In this document: positions 1-5,898 of the stretch, piece by piece
Position numbering within the stretch: the first letter of the stretch is position 1
Layout: each line of letters opens with the position of its first letter
Translations under genes and position numbers: made by a program
DNA from: Thermoanaerobaculia bacterium
GTDB taxonomy: Bacteria; Acidobacteriota; Thermoanaerobaculia; Multivoradales; UBA5704
NCBI GenBank assembly: GCA_030150965.1
Contig: JASLEW010000429.1
Coordinates: forward strand, 1 to 16,130
Direction of reading: 5' to 3'
Length of the DNA: 16,130 nucleotides
The notes under the pieces: model-generated
What the model saw: only the letters and a program-made list of their open reading frames with translations
Told to the model about the DNA's origin: nothing
The model's database searches: none

Positions 1-738
1 ACCGCGCCAGCAGCGGCGCCGCCCGCACCCGCGACGGCTCCGGCCGCGCCGCCGGTTCCGGCCGCCGCCGCACCGGCGCCTGCCGTTGCCCTGCCGCCGG
101 CCCCGGCTCCGGCCGTGGCGTCCGGCAATCCGTCCGCGGTCAAGGTCCGCCTGGCCGTCACCTACCGGCCGATCTTCCTCGAGGACGAGGTGCACTGGAC
201 GCTGTACCTCTATGTGGATGGCCGTTTCCTCGAAGCGGTGCAGCCGGGCATGCTGCCGCTGCCGCTGCCGGCGCGCAACTTCGACGTCGAGCTGCCGCCG
301 GGCAAGCACCTGCTGCGCGTCACCCAGGAGCGTCACGTCCGCTACGGCGAGACGCGCGGCTACATCAGCGTCTCGCGGGTCGATCCCGCCGAGTTCCCCT
401 TCGACCTCCAGCCGGGCAAGGCGGCCGAGATCGATCTGCGCTTCGGCGACACCAGCATCCGGTATGCCGGTCCGGTGGTGATGAGGGTGAAGGAGGATGG
501 CAACGAGGTCGTCCATCTCGAGCCCGCCGGCAGGGACTCGCAGACCTGGCCGGCGCTGTGCGAGGACGTGACGGCCAACCTGCCGGCCGGCTCCAAGGTC
601 CCCCGCGCCGCCCAGAAGGAGCTGGACCACTGCCTGCACTGGGCCGACCTCTGGCCCGGCGTGGCCGGCCTGCCGCCGCGGGCCGAGGTGATGGCCGAGA
701 TCGAGCGCCGCGCCCACCCGGCCAGCGCCTCCCGCTGA
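1..738 (+). CDS. C-terminal part of an Ala/Pro-linker protein with a PEGA-like beta domain (5' end outside window)
   Basis: The frame is open from base 1 to the TGA at 736-738, so the gene begins upstream of the window. The first ~38 visible codons are almost only Ala and Pro, a typical flexible linker. About 205 residues follow. Their first half has alternating hydrophobic/polar beta-strand character with phrases such as LYVDGRFLE and ELPPGKHLLRV, which resembles PEGA-type surface beta domains. The second half holds two Cys and ends in an Arg/Ala-rich tail. A GTG at 115 could be read as a start, but nothing like a ribosome site precedes it and the linker continues upstream, so I treat the gene as partial. 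I do not recognise the family; PEGA-like is a resemblance only. The cupin gene starts 26 bp downstream on the same strand. Confidence 0.7.
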   Translation, partial: TAPAAAPPAPATAPAAPPVPAAAAPAPAVALPPAPAPAVASGNPSAVKVRLAVTYRPIFLEDEVHWTLYLYVDGRFLEAVQPGMLPLPLPARNFDVELPPGKHLLRVTQERHVRYGETRGYISVSRVDPAEFPFDLQPGKAAEIDLRFGDTSIRYAGPVVMRVKEDGNEVVHLEPAGRDSQTWPALCEDVTANLPAGSKVPRAAQKELDHCLHWADLWPGVAGLPPRAEVMAEIERRAHPASASR

Positions 739-764
739 GGAGCCAGGGGGAGAGGAGGAGCGGG

Positions 765-1232
765 ATGGGCGAGCCGTCCGAGCCGCCGCGCGGAGAGCCC
801 TCCCCGTCGCCGGAAGCCGCGCCCGCCACGTCGGCGCGGCGGCTGGATCTCCGGGACCATCCGGCGCCGTTGGCCGGGCAGGTCTGGCGCGTGGGAGAGC
901 TGATGCGCTCCGGGGTGCCCTTCGCAACCCTCATCGGCACCTACCTGGAGGGTCCAGGCGCGGCGGAGCCGCCGCCGGCCCTGCGCAACCTCAGCCTCCA
1001 CTACTGGCACCTCAAGACCGGCGACCGGGACACCCAGCGCCCGCACAAGGAGGACGAGCTCTACTACGTGATCGCCGGCAGGGGAGCGCTGACCGTCGGC
1101 GGCGAGCGCCACGCCCTGGAGCCGGGGGACGTGATCTTCGTGCCGCGGAGCACAGCCCACACCTTCAGCGGCTTCGACGGCCCGGACGGCCTGCACCTGC
1201 TGATCTTCTTCGCCCCGGAGTACAGCGGGTGA
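765..1232 (+). CDS. small single-domain cupin protein
   Basis: A 155-residue protein starting at ATG 765, preceded by AGGAGG at 753-758 with a 6-nt gap, which fixes the start against longer in-frame readings. Residues 1-30 are Pro/Ser/Ala-rich and probably disordered. Residues ~75-150 form a cupin_2 barrel: motif 1 is seen as H94-K-E96...E98 followed by YYVIAGRGALTVGG, and motif 2 as PGDVIFVPRSTAHTF with H132. H94, E98 and H132 are the likely metal ligands, with H79 and H82 just ahead of the barrel. Small stand-alone cupins of this type may be metal-dependent enzymes or sugar/ligand sensors, and the sequence does not decide which. It probably shares a transcript with the preceding gene (26 bp gap) and ends 22 bp from the convergent Uma2 gene. 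Confidence 0.85.
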   Translation: MGEPSEPPRGEPSPSPEAAPATSARRLDLRDHPAPLAGQVWRVGELMRSGVPFATLIGTYLEGPGAAEPPPALRNLSLHYWHLKTGDRDTQRPHKEDELYYVIAGRGALTVGGERHALEPGDVIFVPRSTAHTFSGFDGPDGLHLLIFFAPEYSG

Positions 1233-1254
1233 GCGGGCAGGCCCCGGCCGGCGG

Positions 1255-1824
1255 CTAGCCGAGGAAGACCTCGCGCAATGCGATCTCGAGGCCGGGGAGA
1301 AGGGGGCTGGTGAGGATCTGGCCTGCTGCGGCGGTCAGCTCGAAGGGCCCACCGAAGCCGGCCCCCTGGCCGCGGCGGAAGATGCGGACGCTCTTGCGGC
1401 GGAGGTCGAATAGCCAATATTCCTGGACGCCAAGCTGCTCGTAGCGCGTGCGCTTGAGGGTTTCATCGAGGTGCCGCGTGGAGGGCGAGAGGATCTCGAT
1501 CACCAGGTCCGGAGCCCCCTGGACGTTGGCCTCGGTAAGGATGTCGAGACGTGCCGCCGAGATGAAAAGGATATCGGGCTGGACGATGTCGTTGGACGAC
1601 AGGACGACATCGACCGGCGCGTAGTAGAGCCGGCCGAGTTGATGCTTGCGGACGAAAGGGCTGAGCACGTCGACGAGGTTGCGGGAGAGATCCTGGTGGT
1701 CCAGGTTCGGCGCCGGGCTCACGTGGTGCTCCCCTTCGATGACCTCGTGGCGCCGACCGTCATCGGGGATCTGCGCATAGTCCTCATAGGTGAACTTGCG
1801 GCGCGCTGGGTCTCGAACGGCCAT
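1255..1824 (-). CDS. Uma2 family (DUF820) putative PD-(D/E)XK nuclease
   Basis: A 189-residue protein with start ATG at 1824. The purine-rich AAGGGGAAAAG just upstream is a usable ribosome site, and an extended -10 box at 1853-1858 would start transcription near 1846, excluding the alternative ATG at 1854. The family pattern is clear: FTYEDYAQIPDDGRRHEVIEGE near the N-terminus (E27), VQPDILF (D84), the core PDLVIEILSPST (D106, E110), K124, then GVQEYWLFDLRRKSVRIF. Uma2 proteins have a restriction-endonuclease-like fold. They are usually found as scattered single genes of unknown role, and nuclease activity is inferred from the fold. Base composition is visibly lower in GC than the neighbours (for example around 1400-1430 and 1560-1620), which fits horizontal acquisition. 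It is convergent with the cupin gene, with 22 bp between stops. Confidence 0.88.
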   Translation of the reverse strand: MAVRDPARRKFTYEDYAQIPDDGRRHEVIEGEHHVSPAPNLDHQDLSRNLVDVLSPFVRKHQLGRLYYAPVDVVLSSNDIVQPDILFISAARLDILTEANVQGAPDLVIEILSPSTRHLDETLKRTRYEQLGVQEYWLFDLRRKSVRIFRRGQGAGFGGPFELTAAAGQILTSPLLPGLEIALREVFLG

Positions 1825-1852
1825 CTTTTCCCCTTCTCGATGCTCCCTCGGC

Positions 1853-1861
1853 ATGGTAGCA
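1853..1861 (-). promoter_or_regulatory. extended -10 promoter of the Uma2 gene
   Basis: The minus strand reads TGCTACCAT here, a TGn extended -10 element. No convincing -35 box lies 16-18 bp upstream, which extended -10 promoters can do without. The start point would be near 1846, leaving a ~22-nt leader before the ATG at 1824. Confidence 0.35.
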
Positions 1862-2105
1862 CCGGCGGCGCTGGTCGTCGTGGCGAATGGTGGGTCGAAG
1901 GCATGAGGTGGCGCAGGTCGATGAGCGCCGAGGGCACCGGGCGCCGGACGTGACGGGTGGCGGTGCCCTCGGCACGGGGCATCAGTAGACGAAGGAGCGC
2001 GAGCCGGCAGCGGAGAACGCTGCCGCCAGGCCCTCATAAGTAGAAGACGCCAAATGGCCGGCCGACGCGCGGCAGGTGACCAGCCGTGGCGCTGGGCTCT
2101 TTGCC

Positions 2106-2238
2106 GCCGAAGCGCCGTAACCCATCCCCCTTGTGAGGAGGGAGCGCGGGGGAGGGGGAGGAAGGAGGAAGAGGAGGGGAGGGGTTGCCCCGCCGGCCGC
2201 AACACCGCTACGCGCTGTAACGAGACGGCAGCTTCGGC
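2106..2238. repeat. imperfect inverted repeat flanking a purine tract
   Basis: GCCGAAGC at 2106-2113 is matched exactly by GCTTCGGC at 2231-2238, and the adjoining GCCG (2114-2117) by CGGC (2226-2229) with one bulged A at 2230. The arms are ~112 nt apart. Between them lies the purine tract 2148-2184. GTAAC occurs beside both arms (2117 and 2217) as a direct copy. This could be a small non-autonomous repeat element or coincidence in GC-rich DNA. Confidence 0.35.
2148..2184 (+). other. 37-base all-purine tract with G-quadruplex potential
   Basis: Every base from 2148 to 2184 is G or A, and a further purine stretch lies at 2135-2144. Four G-runs of four or five (2148-2152, 2154-2158, 2176-2179, 2181-2184) could form a quadruplex with loops of 1, 17 and 1. 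Homopurine/homopyrimidine tracts of this length can also form triplex DNA. It lies ~140 bp upstream of the RiPP-like gene; a regulatory role is speculative. Confidence 0.5.
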
Positions 2239-2322
2239 GCCTCTAGCAAGTGCATCCCGTGAGGGAGCCGCCGCCCGCTCGGCACCAATGGAGGGGTCGG
2301 AAGGGCGGCCGAGGAGCCGATC

Positions 2323-2463
2323 ATGAAGAAGATCACCCTGCGCCGTGAAGTCATCCGTCAGCTCACGCCGGCCGAGAGCCGGAAAGCTGCCGGCGATCTG
2401 TACGTCTATCACTTCAGCGCCGCGACCTGCGAGTGCACGCAGATCTGCACCTTCACCGTGTAG
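2323..2463 (+). CDS. candidate RiPP (class I lanthipeptide-like) precursor peptide
   Basis: A 46-residue gene with ATG at 2323, preceded by GAGGAG at 2311-2316 with an ideal 6-nt gap, and TAG at 2461-2463. The first 25 residues, beginning MKKITLRREVIRQLTPAES and ending RKAAGD, look like the leader of class I lanthipeptide precursors: a basic start, an LTxAE helix, and a terminal double-small-residue site (usually GG, here AGD). The remaining 21 residues form a short core with S32, T35, C36, C38, T39, C42, T43 and T45. The mix of Cys with Ser/Thr suits thioether ring formation. No lanthipeptide dehydratase, cyclase, transporter or peptidase is visible in the window, so modification would have to come from elsewhere in the genome. 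Family assignment rests on leader resemblance. Alternatively it could be a small metal-binding Cys peptide. Confidence 0.7.
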   Translation: MKKITLRREVIRQLTPAESRKAAGDLYVYHFSAATCECTQICTFTV

Positions 2464-2471
2464 CGCCCTGA

Positions 2472-2499
2472 GCGGCGCCGGCCCCGGGGCCGGCGCCGC
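2472..2499. terminator. perfect 28-bp palindrome, possible bidirectional terminator
   Basis: The left half GCGGCGCCGGCCCC (2472-2485) is followed directly by its exact reverse complement (2486-2499). As RNA this gives a ~12-bp all-GC stem with a tetraloop. It begins 8 bp after the stop of the RiPP-like gene and lies ~70 bp beyond the stop of the convergent VOC gene, the usual place for a bidirectional terminator. No T-tract follows on either side, so intrinsic termination is uncertain. Confidence 0.5.
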
Positions 2500-2570
2500 C
2501 GCCTTCCGCGCCCTTGCCGCGCGGGGTGCACGCCGCCCGGCGCGGGCGCCCGCTGAGCCTGCCTCCGGCC

Positions 2571-2960
2571 CTACCCGCCGGCGGGCGGCTCCCAGAGCTC
2601 GATGCGGTTGCCCTCCGGATCGAGGATCCAGGCGAAGCGCCCGTACTCGTGGTCCTCCTGCTTGTCGATGGTGACGCCCTCGGCGCGCAGCGCCGCGAGC
2701 AGGCCCTCGAGGTCGGCGACGCGGAAGTTGAGCATGAAGCCGGCGGGGCTGGGATCGAAATACTTGGTGCTGCGCGGGAAGATCGAGAAGACGGTCATGC
2801 CCGGCCGCTGCGGATCGTCGGCATGGCGCCAGTGGAAGTTGACGCCGCCCTCCTCGCGCGCGAGGCCGAGGTGCTGCTCGTACCACTGGTGCATCTTCTC
2901 GGGGTCATCCGCCTTGAAGAACACCCCGCCCAGGCCGGTCACCCGCTTGCCTTCCGCCAT
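2571..2960 (-). CDS. VOC family (glyoxalase/bleomycin-resistance-like) protein
   Basis: A 129-residue protein starting at ATG 2960, with AGGGGGA ~7 nt upstream as ribosome site. It has the standard single-domain vicinal-oxygen-chelate layout: VTGLGGVFFKADDPEKMHQW then YEQHLGL at the N-terminus, a central MLNFRVADLEGLLAALRAEGV that opens the second beta-alpha-beta unit, and the C-terminal signature RFAWILDPEGNRIELWEPP, where E121 is the conserved metal ligand. Many such proteins (short, with a D-P-x-G-N end) are annotated as lyase, dioxygenase or resistance proteins without known substrate; nothing here narrows it. It is transcribed towards the RiPP-like gene, and its promoter appears to carry an inverted-repeat operator at 2976-2994. 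Confidence 0.9.
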   Translation of the reverse strand: MAEGKRVTGLGGVFFKADDPEKMHQWYEQHLGLAREEGGVNFHWRHADDPQRPGMTVFSIFPRSTKYFDPSPAGFMLNFRVADLEGLLAALRAEGVTIDKQEDHEYGRFAWILDPEGNRIELWEPPAGG

Positions 2961-2975
2961 CGCGCATCCCCCTTT

Positions 2976-2994
2976 GGTAGAGCGCCATTCTACC
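2976..2994 (-). promoter_or_regulatory. promoter -10 box with overlapping inverted-repeat operator for the VOC gene
   Basis: On the minus strand TAGAAT (2992 to 2987) is a near-consensus -10 box ~27 bp ahead of the VOC start; the -35 region is weak. GGTAGA (2976-2981) and TCTACC (2989-2994) are exact inverted arms with a 7-bp spacer, so the second arm overlaps the -10 box. The layout is that of a repressor operator, but which regulator binds is not shown. Confidence 0.5.
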
Positions 2995-3230
2995 GTGCTG
3001 CCGGATGGGCGGCATCCGCCCGCAGGCGCGGGGGGTGGGGCTGGCGAGGCCCGGGGCCGGCGAGCTTCTTGCTTTCACCTCCTCCCATGGACAGCCGGGC
3101 CATCCAGGGGAGCGGCGACGCGGCGCCTCGCCGAGAGGCCGGGGACCTCGCCGCTGCCCCGCGCGTCTCCCGCTCTGCTCCTGCCGTATCCGTCGCCGCC
3201 CATGCCGTGCCGCCGTTGCCGAGACATTTC
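2995..3230. other. intergenic region between divergent VOC and LVIVD/PKD genes
   Basis: Together with its flanking promoters this stretch separates two divergent genes by 330 bp. Short open frames here (for example 3005-3247 plus) have poor starts and chance-like composition. I see nothing in the central part besides GC-rich filler with a few G-runs. Confidence 0.5.
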
Positions 3231-3231
3231 A

Positions 3232-3240
3232 TGCTACTAT
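3232..3240 (+). promoter_or_regulatory. extended -10 promoter of the LVIVD/PKD gene
   Basis: TGCTACTAT is a TGn extended -10 element in an otherwise very GC-rich stretch. The nearest -35-like TTGCCG (3216-3221) is only 13 bp away, too close, so this would act as an extended -10 promoter. Transcription would begin near 3247, leaving a ~44-nt leader before ATG 3291. Confidence 0.4.
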
Positions 3241-3290
3241 GGCATAAGTCCGGACGGCGCCTCCCCCGCCTTCCGGGGAGCCAGGATCGG

Positions 3291-5843
3291 ATGACCCTCT
3301 TGCAAACCCTCACCACCGCCGTGCGCGCCGTCGTCGGGCGCTGCCTGCTCCTGGCCATCTGCACCCTCAGCGCGGTAGCCGGGACCGTCGCCGCCGTGGC
3401 GCCGCTCCAGGCCCAGAGCTGCGACCGCTCCGGCTGCGGCTTCGCCGCCTGCGCCACCCCCGCGGTGCCGGCCCCGGCCAACCTCTGGGGGGAGATCCAG
3501 CCGGCCGAGTCGTCGTTCACCCAGTGCGGCCCGACCGGTCCTGCCTTCTGCCGCGACTCCACGTCGTTCAACGAGTTCGTCCAGTCCTACCACGACTTCC
3601 CCTGGTTCATGGGGATCGACACGCAGAACGGCTACGTCATGACCGGGCTCGCCTACGGGCTGGAGGTCTGGGACGCCCGCACCACCCCCGCGAACCCGGC
3701 CCCGCTGGGGCAGGTCGCGCTCTCCGACTTCCCGGCGCAGCCCGACAACCCGGAGATCAAGCTGCCGCTCCAGCACGTGTCGGCTCCCGCCGGGGTGGAC
3801 ACCGTGGCCGCCGTCGCCGGCGTGGCCGGCGTCGGCATCGGCATCGTCAACCTGTCCGACAAGACGCTGCCGAAGCTCGCCTACCAGAGCTATAAGAAGG
3901 ACGGCCAGCAGGTCTACACCGCGACCCTGGGCGGCCGGCAGTACGCCTTCCTCGCCACCTCGACCGCCGACCCGACGGGCGGGGTGTTCCTCTACGACAT
4001 GACGGCGGCGCTGCAGTACGACCACTGCGCCGAGGCCGTCCCGGCCACCGGCGAGACCGTGCACTGCCCCGGGGTGTATCTCGGCCGCCTCGGCACCCAG
4101 GCGACCGTCTACTACGTCGCCGGGGTGGACAACTACGTGGTGCTGTCGATGGGCTCGGGCCACGGCTTCGAGATCTGGGACGTCACCCAGCCGGCCGCCG
4201 CCGTGCTGCGCCTCGCGGGCCTCCCCTCGACCTCGGTCTACGGGGTCGCGATGTGGAAGCAGGGCACGAGCTACTACCTGGGGCTGCGCACCGACACCGA
4301 CGGCCGCATCTACGACGTGAGCTGCATCGCGAGCGGCTGCGGCGCGGGCCTCGGCAGCCCGCTCGCCACCCGCCAGCTCGACACCGGCACCGCGAGCTTC
4401 TTCGTCACCTTCTCGCGCAGCGGCTCGACCCCGTTCCTCTACTTCGGCTCGGACGACATCTGCCTCGGCGGCAGCCAGCGGGAGTGGCTGTTCGATGTCA
4501 CCAACCCTGCCAGCCCGCGCGACGTGAGCCCCGCCAACTACTGGGGCTGGTACTACCGCGGCAACCCGACCGGTTTCAACAACATCATGCCGCGCTCCGG
4601 CAAGTTCGTGGGCGGCTACTTCTACCGCACCGCGCTGTCGCTGCTCGACATCCACAAGTGGAACTCGAACGGCAGCCCGACCCCCAGCATCTTCGTGGGC
4701 GGTCCGACCTTCGGCCAGCCGGGACAGGTGCTGAGCTTCACCGCCGACGCCGCGGTCTGCACCCCCAGCCCCTCGGGTTGGAGCTGGAGCGCTCCCGGCG
4801 GAACCTTCAGCGGCGGCACGTCGGGGAGCACGGTCCAGGTCTCCTGGGCGAGCGGCGGCGAGCAGAGCGTCACCGCCATGAACTCCGCCTGCGGCGCGGC
4901 CACCGGGCTGCGGTCGGTCGCCATCGCGACCGGCGGCGCGGCCCTGGTGGCGAGCTTCGGCTACAGCCCCTCGGACCCCGCTCCCGGCCAGGCCGTCTCC
5001 TTCGACGCCAGCGCCACGACCGGCAACCCGACGCAGTACAGCTGGACGTTCGGCGACGGCACCGGCGGCTCGGGCCGCACCACCTCGCACGCCTACGCCG
5101 CGGCCGGCAGCTACGACGTCACGCTCACCGTCACCGCGCCCGGCGCCGGTCCCGCCTGTCCCGGCGGCACCTGCACCTCGCGGGCGACCGAGATCGTGTC
5201 GGCCGGGGCGCCGCCGCCGCCGGACGCGACGTTCACCACCGACGCCTCCTGCACCGACGTCTTCGGCTTCGACCAGTGCCAGGTCCAGACCGGCCAGGTG
5301 GCGTCGTTCACCGCCACCTCCTCCCAGGCCTTCGTCTTCACCTGGGACTTCGGCGACGGCAGCCATGCCTCCGGGCGGTCGGCGACCCACGCCTGGGCTC
5401 AGCCGGGCCAGTACACCGTGCAGCTGACCGCCAGCAACGGCCAGCAGACCGCCTTCCAGACCAAGCAGTTCCAGGTCGGCGGCGCCCCGCCCGGCTGCAC
5501 CGCGGGCGCGACGGACCTCTGCCTGCAGGGGAGCCGGTTCGAGGTGAGCGTCAGCTGGGCGACCGCGCAGGGCGCGAGCGGCCAGGGCCAGGCGGTGCCG
5601 CTCACCACCGACACCGGCTATTTCTGGTTCTTCAGCAGCGCCAACGTCGAGATGGTCATCAAGGTGCTGAACGGCTGCGCCCTGAACGAGAGCTTCTGGG
5701 TGTTCGCGGGCGGCCTGACCAACGTGCAGGTGGACATCGCGGTCACCGATACCAAGACCGGCACCGTCAAGCACTACACCAACGTCCAGGGCGCGGCGTT
5801 CAAGCCGATCCAGGACACCAGCGCCTTCGCCACCTGCCCCTGA
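3291..5843 (+). CDS. large secreted LVIVD-repeat / PKD-domain protein
   Basis: An 850-residue protein. I place the start at ATG 3291 because the following residues form a clean signal peptide: basic start, hydrophobic core RCLLLAICTLSAVAGTVAAV, probable cleavage after LQA at about residue 41. The longer open frame upstream is noise. After a Cys-rich segment (C44, C49 and beyond), residues ~105-455 resemble LVIVD beta-propeller repeats (GLEVWDA, GFEIWDVTQPA, WLFDVTNPASPRDVS). An Ig-like segment follows (~465-545), then two PKD domains with the hallmark WTFGDG (~584) and WDFGDG (~685), both with HAY/HAW turns. The last ~110 residues form another beta domain (LCLQGSRFEVSV, GQAVPLTTDTGYFWFF, ending with Cys) that I recall as recurring at the C-termini of secreted Acidobacteriota proteins. 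The role is probably extracellular binding or surface display; no catalytic motif is seen. Confidence 0.85.
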   Translation: MTLLQTLTTAVRAVVGRCLLLAICTLSAVAGTVAAVAPLQAQSCDRSGCGFAACATPAVPAPANLWGEIQPAESSFTQCGPTGPAFCRDSTSFNEFVQSYHDFPWFMGIDTQNGYVMTGLAYGLEVWDARTTPANPAPLGQVALSDFPAQPDNPEIKLPLQHVSAPAGVDTVAAVAGVAGVGIGIVNLSDKTLPKLAYQSYKKDGQQVYTATLGGRQYAFLATSTADPTGGVFLYDMTAALQYDHCAEAVPATGETVHCPGVYLGRLGTQATVYYVAGVDNYVVLSMGSGHGFEIWDVTQPAAAVLRLAGLPSTSVYGVAMWKQGTSYYLGLRTDTDGRIYDVSCIASGCGAGLGSPLATRQLDTGTASFFVTFSRSGSTPFLYFGSDDICLGGSQREWLFDVTNPASPRDVSPANYWGWYYRGNPTGFNNIMPRSGKFVGGYFYRTALSLLDIHKWNSNGSPTPSIFVGGPTFGQPGQVLSFTADAAVCTPSPSGWSWSAPGGTFSGGTSGSTVQVSWASGGEQSVTAMNSACGAATGLRSVAIATGGAALVASFGYSPSDPAPGQAVSFDASATTGNPTQYSWTFGDGTGGSGRTTSHAYAAAGSYDVTLTVTAPGAGPACPGGTCTSRATEIVSAGAPPPPDATFTTDASCTDVFGFDQCQVQTGQVASFTATSSQAFVFTWDFGDGSHASGRSATHAWAQPGQYTVQLTASNGQQTAFQTKQFQVGGAPPGCTAGATDLCLQGSRFEVSVSWATAQGASGQGQAVPLTTDTGYFWFFSSANVEMVIKVLNGCALNESFWVFAGGLTNVQVDIAVTDTKTGTVKHYTNVQGAAFKPIQDTSAFATCP

Positions 5844-5858
5844 GACCTCCCGCAGCGT

Positions 5859-5873
5859 CGGTGCTCGGCACCG
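5859..5873. terminator. hairpin between convergent genes
   Basis: CGGTGC and GCACCG form a perfect 6-bp stem around a TCG loop, midway in the 55-bp gap between the convergent stops at 5843 and 5899. The position suits a shared bidirectional terminator, but no T-tract follows. Confidence 0.4.
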
Positions 5874-5898
5874 CCTCCTGCGTGGTCGAAGGCGGCGC

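Larger units (their letters stand above)
1862..2310. other. long intergenic region with no convincing gene
   Basis: About 450 bp between the Uma2 promoter and the small RiPP-like gene. Short open frames here (for example 2054-2326 plus) have no ribosome site and a composition typical of chance frames. What stands out is an imperfect inverted repeat (2106-2117 with 2226-2238) that encloses an uninterrupted 37-base purine run at 2148-2184. I found no clear -35/-10 pair for the downstream small gene. Confidence 0.5.

Noticed and set aside
115..738. GTG 115 as a complete start of the first gene
   Set aside because: No ribosome site precedes it and the Ala/Pro linker continues in frame to the window edge, so the gene is treated as partial.
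1471..1953. 160-codon plus-strand frame antisense to the Uma2 gene
   Set aside because: The sense protein has all Uma2 motifs, and this frame has chance composition and no ribosome site.
2054..2326. 90-codon frame across the purine tract
   Set aside because: Glu/Gly/Arg repeats arise simply from the purine run; no homologue-like pattern, and it overlaps the ribosome site of the RiPP-like gene.
3237..5774. 845-codon minus-strand open frame opposite the LVIVD/PKD gene
   Set aside because: Low-complexity Gly/Ala/Arg/Val sequence, no ribosome site, and the plus strand has a signal peptide and PKD motifs.
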